From NCBI GenBank assembly GCA_003586115.2, contig QVOM02000126.1, positions 8,958,056 through 9,022,055 of the forward strand: DNA of 64,000 nt. Direction: 5' to 3'. Origin of the DNA: Salvator merianae. Its lineage: Eukaryota > Chordata > Lepidosauria > Squamata > Teiidae. The translations under genes were made by a program, and so were the position numbers. This document shows, in pieces, positions 10,726-21,867 of this stretch. Below the pieces are notes generated by a model that was not told the DNA's origin, made no database searches, and saw only the letters and a list, made by a program, of their open reading frames with translations. The first letter of the stretch is position 1; each line of letters starts with the position of its first letter.

Positions 10726-11205
10726 CAATTGCATTTCACTCTGCTTTAATACATTTCATTAGATTTTGGAGGTTAGTGGATTGCCTTGTTTTGGTTTGAC
10801 TTTACTGCTGTAAATCTCTTCAAGACTCTTGGACAGGAAGTGTTTTTAAAATGTTTTAAATAAATTAATAGCTGGAAAGGTACATACCATTTATTTTACT
10901 AAAATGCTCCTCTTTCAATCTTATTTCCCATTGCCCTGCAGGTATTCAACCAAATTTGCCAAAAATAGTCTGGGAAAAGGAAAAGTTAGGGAGGTTAAGA
11001 GTGCTTGCCAATAGGTGACCTCCACAGCTGCTTTCCCCATATTTCAAACTTACCCTGTGAAAAATGAGCTCAGCCTAGGAAAGGCAAAGCTGCATTTATT
11101 CTTCAGTCTCAGACGTCATTGGATTACAACTCCCATCATTCATATTCATTAATATCATGGCTATGGATGATGGCGGTGGCCAGTCTACCTGCACCTGCAG
11201 ATCCA
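10726..11205. other. Unique-looking sequence with a LINE 3' UTR-like stub
   Basis: The segment 10805-10880 ends TTTAAAATGTTTTAAATAAATT, typical of L2/CR1-type 3' UTRs. The rest shows nothing I recognise. Confidence 0.3.
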
Positions 11206-11211
11206 AGCTTC

Positions 11212-11895
11212 AGTCCGTTTCTGCACTTGCGGTGGTTGGAGCGTTCTAGCTGGGTTGGCTCCTAAAGGAACCATTCCCTGCTGGGGTGATCCTGCTGTTC
11301 CAGAAAAAGCCATCTGCACTTGGACGGCCTGTTCTAGGACAAGGTCTGCTGCTACCTCTACCATCCTGTCCCATACCACCGTTCTGTGCCACCTCATCCT
11401 GCTCCGTGCTGCACCACCCCCCATTGCCATCTCATGCCACTGATCCCTGTCACCTTCAACCCCATCACCCTGACCTCCATTGCCCCACCCCACCACTGCT
11501 GCCCCCCACCATCCTGCACCCCACCGCCTCATCGTGCAGCTCTGAAGTCTCTGACAGTCAGGGACTAAATTACCTGGCCTTGGAGGCCTAGGGGGACCCA
11601 TTTTAGCAGTGCAATTTTGTGCACCGTTGAAATCGCTTTCCCGGCCGAACTGGCCCACAGAGGACATGCACCCTTCCCCATGCTTCCCAGGGCTGGTTTA
11701 CTCTTGAAGAGACAGCGGTGGATCTCTTAAAACAATTCCACCACTGTCTTGGTCTAGGCAGCCATTTTGGGCCTCCTAGTTCGGCTTATACTGTGTCCAA
11801 TGGAGACGCAGTCTGTTAGCAGGGGGCAGGGCCTCTGTAGACCACACTGGCATGTGGAAGATTGGTTGATCTAACTGTAAGTGCAGAAATGGTCT
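11212..11895. mobile_element. C-family DNA transposon
   Basis: The inverted ends are AGTCCGTTTCTGCACTTGC on the left and GTAAGTGCAGAAATGGTCT on the right, a 684-bp element. The interior has the C-family hallmark GGGGACCCATTTTAGCAGTGC and GGCAGCCATTTTGGGCCTCC. The 11370-11530 part is CCACC-rich low complexity. I could not identify a clear target duplication. Frames inside it are not real genes. Confidence 0.6.
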
Positions 11896-12390
11896 CAGAC
11901 TATTGATCTAGCAGAGGATCTAAAGCAGTGGTCAGTAGCATGTTGACAGTTCTAGGTTCAACGTCCAGCATCTTTCAAGAGCACTGCTGGACCACATCAC
12001 TCCTGGGGTGTGGCCATGTAGTTACCAGGTCCTCCTGAGATTCACCCAAATCCCTTCCTGCTATAGTTTGGCATGTTTCTTTGTAATGCCTGCACAGGAC
12101 GAAGTTTTATGCTTGTTGTAATTGCTTTAAGTTGGTCTTGAATTATTGTAAAACATTTGATATTTTTAACATGAAATGTTTTAGATAAAATAAACAATAA
12201 ATAAATTCCTCTTGTTAGCCAAATGTCTCAGGGTGGGTTCCAATACCTTCCATATTTTAAGGACAGATAATATAGGCAGCAGTACACATGGAAATAAAAT
12301 ATAACTGTAGATGTTCAAATGATGGTTAATAAGTATACATTCTACAATGGCTAGAGAGGAGTTGTTGTTTTTAGCTCAGAAGCATATGGA
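11896..12390. other. Mixed sequence with LINE 3' UTR-like part
   Basis: The segment 12105-12210 (TGTTTTAGATAAAATAAACAATAAATAAA) resembles the untranslated tail of L2-like elements. The rest has no identified content. Confidence 0.3.
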
Positions 12391-12396
12391 AACCAT

Positions 12397-13129
12397 GGCC
12401 CTTTTCACACTGCCCCTTGTTCTGGGACAGATTCCAGAATAAGGGGCAGCTGTCTGCTCGTTATCCCACACATTAGAGTGGACTAAACCAAGCCCTGCAT
12501 ACTTCAACCACGCTTCATCCACATTGGACGAAGTGTGGACCAGGGTAGGGCACTGAAAATGGCGTCCTTGCCTGATATAGGTGTTTACCAACTGGCCCAG
12601 CTCTGGTACACCAGACTGTGGAGACATATGGATGGCACACCCCCATGGTCCACTGTACAACAGGGGACCCTTTCTAGTGGCACTCCAGAAGTGGGTCTGC
12701 CTGAAAACTGGTCACCTAGGAAACTCCAAAGGCTGGAAAATTTTATCCCCAGCCTTTGACAACTCAGTGCTGTCTCCAGAGGCAGTGGCGAGGGCTGAAG
12801 CAGGAAATGTGGACAGCTCTTTCCCGCTCTGGAGACTATAGGTATTTTTGCACTTGCCACAATAGAACACACTAATTAGTCTGTTCTTTTGTGGTACTGA
12901 CCGCACAGCTCTGACACTGTCTGCACTGTGGGGCCAGAAACTGGACCTGAAGCCAGCTACCGGCAAGGTTGTGGGGCATTAATTAGTGCTCCACAGGTAG
13001 TAGCGATCAGGTGCGGATGTAGCCCACTCCCACCTGCTTGGGCCTCTGTGAAGTGCAGAAGTACTTGACTAGCAAGCATTGACTAGCAAGCATCCTTGAT
13101 ACTTGCTAGGCCAAAGTGCGAACAGGCTC
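12397..13129. mobile_element. B-family related DNA transposon, composite
   Basis: The left end TGGCCCTTTTCACACTGCC and the right end CCAAAGTGCGAACAGGCTC match B-family termini. The interior GCTCCACAGGTAGTAGCGATCAGG and AGCAAGCAT repeats are shared with 48410-48520. The length, greater than intact B copies, suggests either a longer subfamily or two elements. Confidence 0.5.
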
Positions 13130-13619
13130 AGTCTGTCCCAGCTTGAGATGGGTTGCTTGTTCTGGATGGGAAGGCCCGCCTTGTAAGCACAGAAAGGGCC
13201 TATCACATGACAAGATTATGTATTATTTAGGGAAAGTGGGCCAACAACATTTTTCTCACTTTCTTATAAATTCTTCAACTCAGGATTGCTCAGTGAAATC
13301 CACCAGCAGTGCTTTCTATTCAGACAGCTAAAAGGGCTGCTTCGGAGAAGGAATAACACAACATAATTCACTACTGTGGCATTGTGAAGGCCATTGATTT
13401 AAATGACTTAAAATATACCACAGTTAAATTAATGGAGGCAGACAGGTCTATCAATGGCTATCACCATATAACAGCAAAAGGTCGATTTATACAGTTGACA
13501 GTGGAGAAAGACCAATTTCAAAACTGGAATAAACAGAGGGGAAAAAGAGAGAGAGTGACTTTCCACACTGGCCAATATACTGGTCCAGCCAAGGGTTAGA
13601 TCCCTTCTGGGCCTCTTGT

Positions 13620-14130
13620 TCCAGTGGAACAGAAGAAGCTCCATCCCCTGCTAGGCCACTCTGTCCACATTGGATGAAGCATAGCCTGGGCCAGGTGCCA
13701 AAATGGCTGCCTAGACTGGGATACCAGTAGAACTGTTCTGCTGGCAGTCCAGGGGCCTTTGAAGCGGAACAGGGAGGCATGCAGAAGGGCACATTTTTCC
13801 CTGTTCTAGTTTAACAGGGGGACCCATTTCAATGGTGCACCAAATTGCGCTGCTAAAATGGGTCCCCTGGGGTCCAAGGTGAGGAACCTTTGTCCCTGGC
13901 TGCCAGAAACCTAGTAGCAAACACTGAAGCTCACATGAGCTTTGGAGTGGCATGGGACTGTGCAGGGCCTGTTCTGGAGCAGGACATCCAAGTGCAGATG
14001 GCTTTGTTCTGAGGCAGCTGGATCACTCCAGCATGGAACCCGTTCCAGTTGGAGCAGAACAGCTGGACCACTTCAGCATGGAACTTGTTCTAGTCAGAGC
14101 GGATCCAGCTGGAGCAATCCAGCAACTGTG
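13620..14130. mobile_element. C-family DNA transposon remnant
   Basis: Contains CACTCTGTCCACATTGGATG, AAAATGGCTGCCTAGACTGG, GGAGGCATGCAGAAGG, paired GGGGGACCCATTTCAATGG / AATGGGTCCCCTGGGG inverted blocks and a TGGAGCA-rich 3' part, all seen in other C-family copies. Confidence 0.55.
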
Positions 14131-14162
14131 AAAATGGCTAGAGAAGTTAATTTCTTCTTGGT

Positions 14163-14331
14163 CAGCGGCGGCTGCTAGCTTTAAGCCCAGAAGTTTGCGC
14201 CCCGCACAAAGTGCGCCATGGCTGTTCGTGGGGCCTCTGGGCCTCTGTACTGCCACAGCAGGTCGACCTGCTGCAGCAGTACAGAGGCCCAAAGGCCCTG
14301 CGAACAGCCATGGCGTTCTTTGCCGCCGCTG
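14163..14331. mobile_element. hAT foldback MITE, copy F1
   Basis: A 169-bp near-palindrome beginning CAGCGGCGGC and ending GCCGCCGCTG. It is flanked by an 8-bp duplication TTCTTGGT (14155-14162) and TTCTTGGC (14332-14339), 7 of 8 identical. The arms share GCCATGGCTGTTCGTGGGGC-type sequence, complementary across a CAGGTCGACCTG centre. No coding capacity. Three further copies are at 40544, 41933 and 48904. Confidence 0.88.
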
Positions 14332-14502
14332 TTCTTGGCTCCTTGATTATGACTTTCCAAAAGACAGATATGTAGCTAATGGCAAGACCCAGGCAAGGGC
14401 TGCTTGCAGCATTCTTCTTAAAGTGCAGCAGGTTGTTCACTAACACTGTTCCCAACCACACAAACATCACAGTCAGGGAACGTTCATTCCCTGACTGTGA
14501 TA

Positions 14503-14640
14503 AGAATCATAGAATCATAGAGTTAGAAGGGACCTCCAGGGTCATAGAGTCCAACCCCTGCTCAATGCAAGAGTCATTAAACCATCCCAGACAGATGTCT
14601 GTTCAGCTTCTCCTTGAAGACATCCAGTGAAGGAGAAGAC
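14503..14640 (-). mobile_element. CR1 LINE 3' end, ATTCTATG-tail type
   Basis: Starts with AATCATAGAATCATAGAGTT, the reverse complement of the octamer tail, followed by AGAAGGGACCTCCAGGGTCA. Strongly 5'-truncated. Confidence 0.9.
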
Positions 14641-15300
14641 AATAATCATCATCAGATGCATCATTGCTTCATTCCGATAAGGCTGTTCTGCTATTCTTAA
14701 TCTGTATGTGTAGTGAACCCTTTAGTTTAACAGAGTTATGACTGAATGGACACTTTTTTGGCAAATCACCCGACTGACGAATTGCCAGTTTCTACAATCC
14801 TGGTCCCTCTTGGTAGATAGCCTCAATCCAGTGAAGCCCCAAAGAAGCTTTTTAATGGCTGCTTCAATTCTGAATGTTTGCTCTCTGTGACTGACAAATC
14901 TATTTTCTTTTTTGTTTAATATCAGAAAGCATTTCAATGTTCCCTTTTGGATTTAACGGGAAGGAGACCCTAGTTGAACTGGGAGTTCGCTGCACATGCT
15001 GTAGAACCCCAGCTGGCTAGGACTATCCTAATCTAGGTCAGAACTGCCCGTATCACAGTGCTATCACAACATCAAGGCAACTGCATGTCTGCACATAGTG
15101 TGAGCATAATATGGGCATTTAGGCTTCAGCAGCCCTTACGCTGCTGTGAAGGGAAACCTTGCTGGGTGGTCCATCAGTTACCATGACAAAGTACAAACTA
15201 GCCCTTAATTACTGTAGTGGATTCATTTTTGATTGTAAATTTATATTGGTTTCATTGTAATATGCCTTGAGGTGTCTGGATATAGGATAGGGTAGGAGGG
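14640..15300. other. Unique-looking sequence, LINE-like tail at the end
   Basis: The 15215-15300 part (TAATATGCCTTGAGGTGTCTGG then ATAGGGTAGGAGGG) resembles a LINE 3' UTR. Nothing else was recognised. Confidence 0.3.
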
Positions 15301-15309
15301 AAATTAGAG

Positions 15310-15640
15310 ATGTATACGAACTAATGTTTGCTGATTCAACCTCGTGGGGTTCGGTTCGATCTAGAACCAGTTCAACCAAACTCAACCAGTTCTAGATTGA
15401 ACGTTGAACAGTTCATGAACCGTTTGAGCATTTAAAAGATGCTGCCAAAATGGATCCCCTAGGGGTTCTGAGTCTAGGAATGTGTGAATCTGGTCTGGAC
15501 CAGCATCACCGTGAAGATGGAAATGTTCCAGACCATGCCTTGCTGTGGTCTGAAACAGAGGGCCTCGCTGCTCTAGACCCACTGGTTCGGATCATAGCCA
15601 GTATGTGCTGAAAGGCCCTTAGTCTCTGTCTCTATCTACC
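15310..15640. mobile_element. C-family related DNA transposon fragment
   Basis: Contains AATGGATCCCCTAGGGGTTC and a right end GTGCTGAAAGGCCC, similar to the AAGTGCAGAAAGGGCC termini of the C family. The left part (GAACCAGTTCAACC) is an internal inverted-repeat-rich stretch. Confidence 0.4.
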
Positions 15641-15644
15641 TATC

Positions 15645-16120
15645 TGTATCTATGAAATTATGCCTTACAGATGCTTATCAGCGTGGGGCCCTCCAGCTGT
15701 GGCAGGACTCTAAGACATCCCTCAATGCCATTCTGGAGAACTGCACTGAATGGTGGTCTACAGCTCAGGATTGTGACGTGGAAGCAAGGCACAGTTGCTG
15801 TGAACCATCTGCCTTTTGCTAAGATCGAAGTGATGCTTGCAACTAGCATTCCAAGAACATCTGGATAAAGGTCATCTCAATCCCCTTGTATGCATACAGC
15901 TTACTTTCAGGCAAGGGTGTACAAGATAGCACTGTAATGCTGTTTTTCTCAAGGCCACAAGAAGTACCAGATGTGCCATTCTTTGGCGATAACCAGCTGA
16001 AGTGAACACACACACAGAGCTCGTATTGCTCATCCAAATTTAGGGAATGAATTGAACTGTATTGCCTACAATAGCTATTAGCCCTGGTGGCAGTGTGATT
16101 ATCTTTGGTAATAGAAAATG
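15645..16120. other. Unique-looking non-coding sequence
   Basis: No repeat or convincing gene recognised. Confidence 0.3.
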
Positions 16121-16124
16121 GCAT

Positions 16125-16437
16125 GCCTCCGAAGGCCAGCTGCTGGGAGTCTCTGAGCAGGACCAGCTGTGTGCTCAGTTCATGCCTGTGGGCTTCCTTG
16201 CACAGCTGGAAGGCCACTACGTGAACAGACTGCTGGACCAGATGGGCTATAGGTCTGATCCAGTGAGACACTTATATTCTTATGCCTTAAAGGCCAGCTG
16301 CTGGGAAACTGTGAACAGATCAAGCTGTGTGCTCAAGCCCTGCTGGTGGGCTTCCTTGTGCAGCTGGCTGGCCATTGTAATTGCAGACAGCTGCACCACA
16401 GGTCTGATCCAGCGGGGCATTTCTTACGCTCTTACGC
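16125..16437 (+). mobile_element. Two CR1 3' ends in tandem
   Basis: Two head-to-tail copies of the CR1 3' UTR: the first ends near 16290 with TTATATTCTTATGCC, the second near 16437 with TTCTTACGCTCTTACG. Both carry the CAGCTGCTGGGA...GGCTTCCTTG blocks of a CR1 subfamily also present at 18745-18990 and 19485-19880 on the other strand. Confidence 0.75.
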
Positions 16438-16439
16438 AC

Positions 16440-17080
16440 TTGGTTACTGCTGTTTGCCTATTATGCAACCAGCATTATTGGATACGGACCTGTTGCGCTG
16501 GGCTCCAGGCTGAGCTGAAAAGGAACGCTCACTGCTTTCTCTATTTCTCGCCAGCGTGTCAAGCAGCCATTTGCAAACTACCATGAGAGCCTCCTGGCAT
16601 CGGGCCAGCATGTTTTGTTTATGTGGTAGGAGGCGTCTCATTAACAGCAGCTTGAAAGGAAACACACCATTGTCGGCTGAAGACAAATGCAGCAGAGGCG
16701 ACTGTGTCATTTATCAAATCAGGCAAGGAGTGACCTTTGCTGCCCATTGAAAAGGGGATGAGAGGCTTTGAGCTTTTCGAGTCGCTTCAGACAGGAGGGG
16801 CGTGTGCACAGCTAGACTTTAAGTTCCTGCTTTGCCCAGATTAACCAGAGTGTGTTTTGCAAGCGTGTATCTACTGATTAATATGTAAGGCACTTTTGCA
16901 AAGAAGTTTCCAGAGGCATTATGGCCACAGCTCTTGCATTTCTCTGTCCCATCAAATTAGTTAATATACAAGAGGTTTCATTGTGATTGGATCTATCCAC
17001 CCATCACATTTACGTCCTGCTTTTTAGTTGCAGTCAGCTGCCAGCAGGCAGTCTATAATTAACCTGCACAGAGATAAATA
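16440..17080. other. Unique non-coding island, candidate conserved element
   Basis: Repeat-free, with a balanced base composition. AT-rich core motifs such as GTCATTTATCAAATCAGGC, CAAATTAGTTAATATACAAG and TGATTAATATGTAAGGC resemble homeodomain-type binding sites. The frames are short and domain-free. Candidate regulatory sequence; I cannot test conservation. Confidence 0.35.
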
Positions 17081-17533
17081 GAGTATAAATATGAATATGG
17101 TGGTGTCTAATGAACAGAGTTCTCTAGTCTCTGCTGATATCTTCCAGGTTCTCAGAGGTTCCTTCACCAGAGGTGAACATCGCAGACTGACGCACAACTG
17201 GCTGGTTGTAATAATGCCAAATGCGCATATTTTAATGCATTTTCAAAACTACACAATGATTAATTCAAAGAGAAAAAATAGTTTTTTTTTAAAAAAAATC
17301 CCACTCTATACCCTAAGGTCTCAGGACAGAGTACAGCAACAAGAACAGATGCCATCAGATAACTAAAAGCCAGTTAAAAATTTTCAAAGTAAAAATGGCC
17401 AGAATAAGAGCTTGTTGTGAACATCATGAACTTCATAATTTACCTTACTGGGTTATGCAAAAAGCGCAGGTGATGCTACTCTAGATAGTGACTTTTGCTA
17501 AGCGTTAAGGAGGAGGATGGGACTTGTAGTCCA

Positions 17534-17815
17534 AGGCCATTTCTGCACTTGCAGGCACTGGAGTGGTCCAGCTGGCCCAAAACAAAACCGTCTGCACTCG
17601 GCCAGCCTGTTCTGTGACAGCCCTGTGCTGATTTGAAGCTTGAGCAAGCTTTGGAGCCTGCTGCGAGGCGTACAACAGCCAGGAACGAAAGTTCCTGGCC
17701 TCGGAACCCTAGGGGGACATGTTTTGGCAGCACAGTTTGGTGCACCGCTGAAATGGGTCCCCCTGCTAAACCAGCCCACAGAGATGTGTGTGTATCCTCA
17801 TGTCTCCCTGAGCTG
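17534..17815. mobile_element. C-family DNA transposon, left part
   Basis: The left end is AAGGCCATTTCTGCACTTGC. The interior has the hallmark inverted blocks GGGGGACATGTTTTGG / GAAATGGGTCCCCCTGC. The right end merges into the telomere-like tract at 17818, so the boundary is uncertain. Confidence 0.55.
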
Positions 17816-17817
17816 GG

Positions 17818-17886
17818 TTAGGGTCACGGTTAGGGTTAGAGCTAGGGCTAGGGCTAGGGCTAGGGCTAGGGCTAGGGCTAGAGTTA
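17818..17886. repeat. Degenerate interstitial telomere-like repeat
   Basis: Begins with TTAGGG-type units (TTAGGGTCACGGTTAGGGTTAG) and then has about eight CTAGGG units. TTAGGG is the vertebrate telomere unit. The CTAGGG run differs by one base per unit and was probably amplified after a T to C change. Confidence 0.8.
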
Positions 17887-17895
17887 GCAGTCGGG

Positions 17896-17934
17896 AACCT
17901 TACCTGAAGCTCAAAGTGAGCTTCAGGTAAGGTT
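17896..17934. repeat. Perfect 18-bp hairpin
   Basis: AACCTTACCTGAAGCTCA (17896-17913) and its exact complement (17917-17934) are separated by 3 nt, directly after the telomere-like tract. Confidence 0.85.
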
Positions 17935-18009
17935 TCATTTGCATTCATCTTTACCGTGGTGGCCATCTTGTGTGTGATGTGCCCATCACAGATGTGTGAT
18001 CGCATGATC

Positions 18010-18642
18010 ACGAATGCATGATGGGGCAATCAGGCCCGATTGGCCCGCACAATGCCCCAATCAGACCTGCAACGCCTGATTGGGCCGGCGATGCTGGATG
18101 GGTCCATGCAATGCCCATTCCGGCGTTCTGGTGCCTGATTGGGCACGTGCCCAATGGTCCCCGCGACAGTGGCTGGCAAGCATTGGGCCACTGCAATGGT
18201 GAGTGGGAGGCCCACACCTGCACAATCGGCCCATCACAGTAGCACCACCGGGCCTACCTGATCGGCCCACACAGGCCTCCCGGTTGCTATGACAACGGCC
18301 TGATGCTTGCCAGCCGGTGCGGCGCAGACCATTGGCCGCGCACCTATAGGGCACCAGAACACCGGATTAGGCATTGTGCAGCCTCATCCGGCATTGCAGG
18401 CCCGATTGGGCCATTGCCTGGGCCCAATTGGGTCCACGCAATAGGGTAGGCCCCATTGCCCCATTGTGCTGCCATGGCAAGGATCAGGCAAGGCTATCAG
18501 TGTTCGCACACATGAATGCCAGTAGCTGGCTTCAGGTAAGTTTATAGTCCCCATAGTGCAGACGGTGTCTGCATGCTGGGATCTATTCCACCTTAGCATG
18601 GGATAATCATTCCATTCTAAGGTGCAAAGTGTGAAAATGCCC
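18010..18642. mobile_element. GATTGGGCC-rich DNA transposon with B-type right end
   Basis: Rich in repeated GATTGGGCC / GGCCCGATTGG units on both strands. The right end runs CCATTCTAAGGTGCAAAGTGTGAAAATGCCC, complementary to the B-family left end (CACACTTTCCACCTTAGAATGG). Similar interiors occur at 48250-48400 and 62810-63040. The left end was not found. Confidence 0.5.
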
Positions 18643-18744
18643 TATCTGTTTCAGGCTAGAGATTTTCTTTCTACTATACTAGTTTTCTCTTGGCATAGAG
18701 TTGTTTGTTTTGCAGAAGAAAGAGTATTTAAAACATTCTCAACC

Positions 18745-18995
18745 ACCAAGAAAACAGTCTGAAGCGGTATTGTCCAGTGCCCCACTGAATCGGACCCATG
18801 ACACATCTGGTCCTGCAGTCTATTCTCGCAGTGGCCAACCAGCTGCACAAGGAAGGCCAGCAACAGGACATGAGCACACAGCTTGCTCTGTTCACAGTCT
18901 CCCACCTTTTGGCCTTCAGAGGCATAAGAGCATAAAAAATGCCCCACTGAATTGGACTCACGGTCTGCCTAGTCCAGCAGTCTGTTATAGTCCAG
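18745..18995 (-). mobile_element. CR1 3' ends, tandem pair
   Basis: Two reverse-complement CR1 tails: AGTGCCCCACTGAATCGGACC at 18777 and AAGAGCATAAAAAATGCCCCACTG at 18926. Blocks CAACCAGCTGCACAAGGAAGG match the 16125 copies. Confidence 0.7.
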
Positions 18996-19009
18996 CTTTC
19001 CCTCCCTAC

Positions 19010-19103
19010 TTTCAGGCAACTGCTTTATTGTGTGCCTTTTATGTTTTTGTTGTTGTTTTAATCGTTGTAACCCTCCCGGAGACCTTCAGGGTATAGGACG
19101 GGA
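19010..19103 (+). mobile_element. L2-like LINE 3' UTR stub
   Basis: GTTTTAATCGTTGTAACCC...GGAGACCTTCAGGGTATAGGACGGG matches the 3' UTR end of the L2 copies at 23430 and 46905. It is interrupted at 19104 by a CR1 tail. Confidence 0.55.
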
Positions 19104-19104
19104 C

Positions 19105-19318
19105 AGAATCATAGAGTTGGAAGGGACCTCCAGGGTCATCGAGTCCAACCCCCTGCTCAATGCAGGATCCACTCAACCATCCCAGACAGATGACTGTCCA
19201 GCCTCTCCTTGAAGACCTCCAGTGAAGGAGAGCCTACCACTTCCTGTGCCAACCTGTCCCATTGACTGATTGCCCTTACTGTCAGAAAGTTTTTTCTAAT
19301 ATCTAGCCTGTATCTAAA
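19105..19318 (-). mobile_element. CR1 LINE 3' end, ATTCTATG-tail type
   Basis: AGAATCATAGAGTTGGAAGG begins the reverse-complement tail. The blocks AGGCTGGACAGTCATCTGTC and the 'aggaagtggtaggctctcc' block (complement strand) are intact. Inserted in or beside the L2-like tail. Confidence 0.9.
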
Positions 19319-19399
19319 ATGCAAATAAATAAATATAAAAATGCAAATACATACATGAATAAATAAATAAATAATAAAATAAGTATTTCAATGACCAAC

Positions 19400-19880
19400 C
19401 AACAGCACAAGCAAGCCCAGGAGCAGCACATGAGTGCTGCTTACTCTATTCACAGTCTCCCAGCAGTTGGCCTTTAAGGCACAAGAACATAAGAAGTGCC
19501 CCACTGGATCAGACCCATGGCCCATCTAGCCCAACTGTCTGCTCTCACAGTGGCCAACCAGCTGCACAAGGAAGCTCACCAGCAGAACCAGCAGCCTCCC
19601 AGCAGCTGGCTATTAGATGGATAAGAACATATAAAATATCCCTCTGGGCTCGTCTAATCCAGTAGCCTGTTCTTACAGCAGTCAGCCAGCTGCACAAGGA
19701 AACCTACAAGCAAGAAATGGGCACACAGCTTGCTCTGCTTACAGTCTCCTGGCAGCTGGCTTTCAGAGGCATCTCTTGGTCCTACTGCCATCAGGGCTAA
19801 TAGCCACTGATAACTCTGAGTTCCAAGAATTGGTCCAAAACCTTTTTGAAACCATCCAACTGGTAGTCAACACCATCTCT
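19400..19880 (-). mobile_element. Cluster of CR1 3' ends
   Basis: At least three reverse-complement CR1 tails follow each other, starting near 19485 (CAAGAACATAAGAAGTGCCCC), 19622 (AAGAACATATAAAATATCCC) and with an older partial copy before 19480. Each carries the CAGCCAGCTGCACAAGGAA block. Confidence 0.7.
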
Positions 19881-19884
19881 GGTG

Positions 19885-20215
19885 CGCCCAGAAATGGAAA
19901 GGGGACAAAATACCAACGGTGGATGATTGGTTGGCTAAAATGATAGACCTTGCTGAGATGGACAGATTGACCAACTTACTGAGAAATAAGACAGTTTATA
20001 GGTTTTATGAAAACTGGAAACCCTTTATCAACTTTCTGCAGGATTTGGAAAGTGGACTTGCGATTGCTGGATTTGAAGAATGAAGGGAAAAGAAGACTGT
20101 TCAGAACACAGAGGAAACTTTGGAAGAAGGAGGAAGTCAGCAGAAAAAAAAAGTTAGCTTATTAATTTTTCATTAAATGTACATTTTATATATCTTAAAT
20201 AAAACAAAAAAAAAA
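19885..20215 (+). pseudogene. L1 ORF2 C-terminal remnant with 3' UTR and poly(A)
   Basis: The translation around 19895-20082 gives a block with WKGDKIPTVDDWL, then DLAEMDRLTNLLRNKT and a stop after GFEE, matching the C-terminus of squamate L1 ORF2. The minus-strand copy at 33679-33903 encodes a closely similar segment. A short 3' UTR and an A-rich tail follow (20203-20218). Strongly 5'-truncated and dead. Confidence 0.8.
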
Positions 20216-20263
20216 AAACCCCACCACATCTTGTGCTAGCAAATTCCAAAGTTTAACCATGTT

Positions 20264-20284
20264 TTGTGGGGGGGGGGGGGGGGA
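20264..20284. repeat. Poly(G) run
   Basis: A run of about 18 G residues, prone to replication and sequencing length error. Confidence 0.9.
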
Positions 20285-20435
20285 AGGAAACAAATTACTT
20301 CTTTTTGTCTATCCTAATTTGTCCAGGATTCAGTTTCATTGGTGAGCTCTGGTCTTAGTACTTTGGAAGCTTCTTTCTATCCTCTGTCTACACTTCAATC
20401 ATGTCTCCTCTCATTCTTTCCTTTCTAGATGAATA

Positions 20436-20892
20436 GGGCCTGTTTGCACCTTTTGGCCTGGTATGGTATTAGAATGGTATAGTCATGCCATAACAAGCCA
20501 GACAGAATCAGGCATGAAGGCAGCCATTCGCACTTTGAAGGCTGGAACAACCCCATACCGGACCACCAGCACTCTAAGTGTGAATGCCCCATCCAGGGTA
20601 GGCCTGATTGCCATGACATGGGCAGCAGCAATGTCTAGCTTTTGCCATAGTGATTGTTTTGCAGCACATAACTGTGCAGCTGCAGCCACCTCAGCCCATC
20701 AACTCGCAGCATTCATACCTGGAAGAGGGTGGAAACACTCCTGGCCAATCTGTGAACAATGTTTTAGGTATCTGCAGCTAGTAGTTCCCAGAAACAGCTG
20801 GAGGCGCTTCCAGACCCAGTGCCAGTGATGTGCGGACAGACCTGTCTTGTGAGCAACCAGAAACTCACAGGCAGGTAAGTATGAACAGGCCC
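20436..20892. mobile_element. B-family MITE, intact, TSD ATA
   Basis: A 457-bp element with ends GGGCCTGTTTGCACC and AAGTATGAACAGGCCC, flanked by ATA on both sides (20433-20435, 20893-20895). The interior has the B-family GGTATGGTATTAGAATGGTAT block, a GCAGCATTCATACCTGGAAG block and ACAGCTGGAGGCGCTTCC. Non-coding. Confidence 0.85.
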
Positions 20893-20899
20893 ATAGCCC

Positions 20900-21860
20900 C
20901 CAGATTTTGCAATCTTTCCTTCTTGAGAAGCTCCCCAAGTCCCTCTGAATCTTCTCCAATTCCACCCTACTCTCTTTGAGATGTATTGACCAAAATTGCA
21001 CACAGTATTCCAGATTGGTTGCTCCACTGATTTGTGTAGGGGCATTATAATGTAATAGGTAGCTGGGTGCATCCCTGCTGTTTGAAGCAAAACGTCTGGG
21101 TTTAACTTGCAGGCCTGTATTTGAGTACCATGGATTCAGAAATGTGTCTGCTATCAGCAGTAGACATAGGTTGCAATAAGAGACAAAAGCAATAAATGCT
21201 CCCTATTTTGAAGCAAATATGGAGCATGAATAAAACAGAAATGCATACAAAACAACCCTGCTTCTATGAAGAAATTATCTGCTGGCAGGCTCTCTTATCA
21301 AATATTTCCTTCACCAAGTTCTCCTTATGTTTGTTTATACAATTCACTACCTGCAGTGCCTAATTCCTTTTCCCACTGAGCATAAGGGAAACCCAAGATT
21401 TGAAGAACTGAGTGATGTGGTTTGAATCTAGCTTCTGTAATTTACATTGATAATACTTCCCTATTTTCTTGTTTATGCATGTTTTAAATTTGTTTTAGTA
21501 GCCTTTATTCATCAGTCTATCCTCCCGCCTGGCACAAAACTAAAAATCCCTGTGGAAAGAATTCTGAAAAACTACTCCTGGAGATTGGGATCAGAGTGTT
21601 TGTGATATTCTATGCAATAACTAGAGACATTGGACTTTTGCCTGGATTAAATGAACACAATGAGTGTGTATATTGGAATAACAAACTCTGTGCCTTTGTG
21701 TCTATGAACGACATTTCCCATGAATCCTAACTATTGACTTTTCTGGCTTAGACTGCTGGGAGGTGGGAGCTCATGAAAATCAGGAAACGGATACCAGACC
21801 TCTGGTGGCAAAATACTTTTATCTGATTCAGAAAGACTTCTCTTATCTTCTCGCAATATA
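20900..21860. other. Mixed sequence with possible LINE remnant
   Basis: The 20910-21060 part (AATCTTCTCCAATTCCACCC, CACAGTATTCCAGATTGG) resembles an old CR1-like reverse complement ('ttgtgtaggggcattataatgta'). The rest, 21080-21860, shows nothing I recognise. Confidence 0.3.
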
Positions 21861-21867
21861 GGTGATA

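Noticed and set aside
17640..17930. Arg/Ala repeat frame
   Set aside because: Translation of the telomere-like CTAGGG tract.
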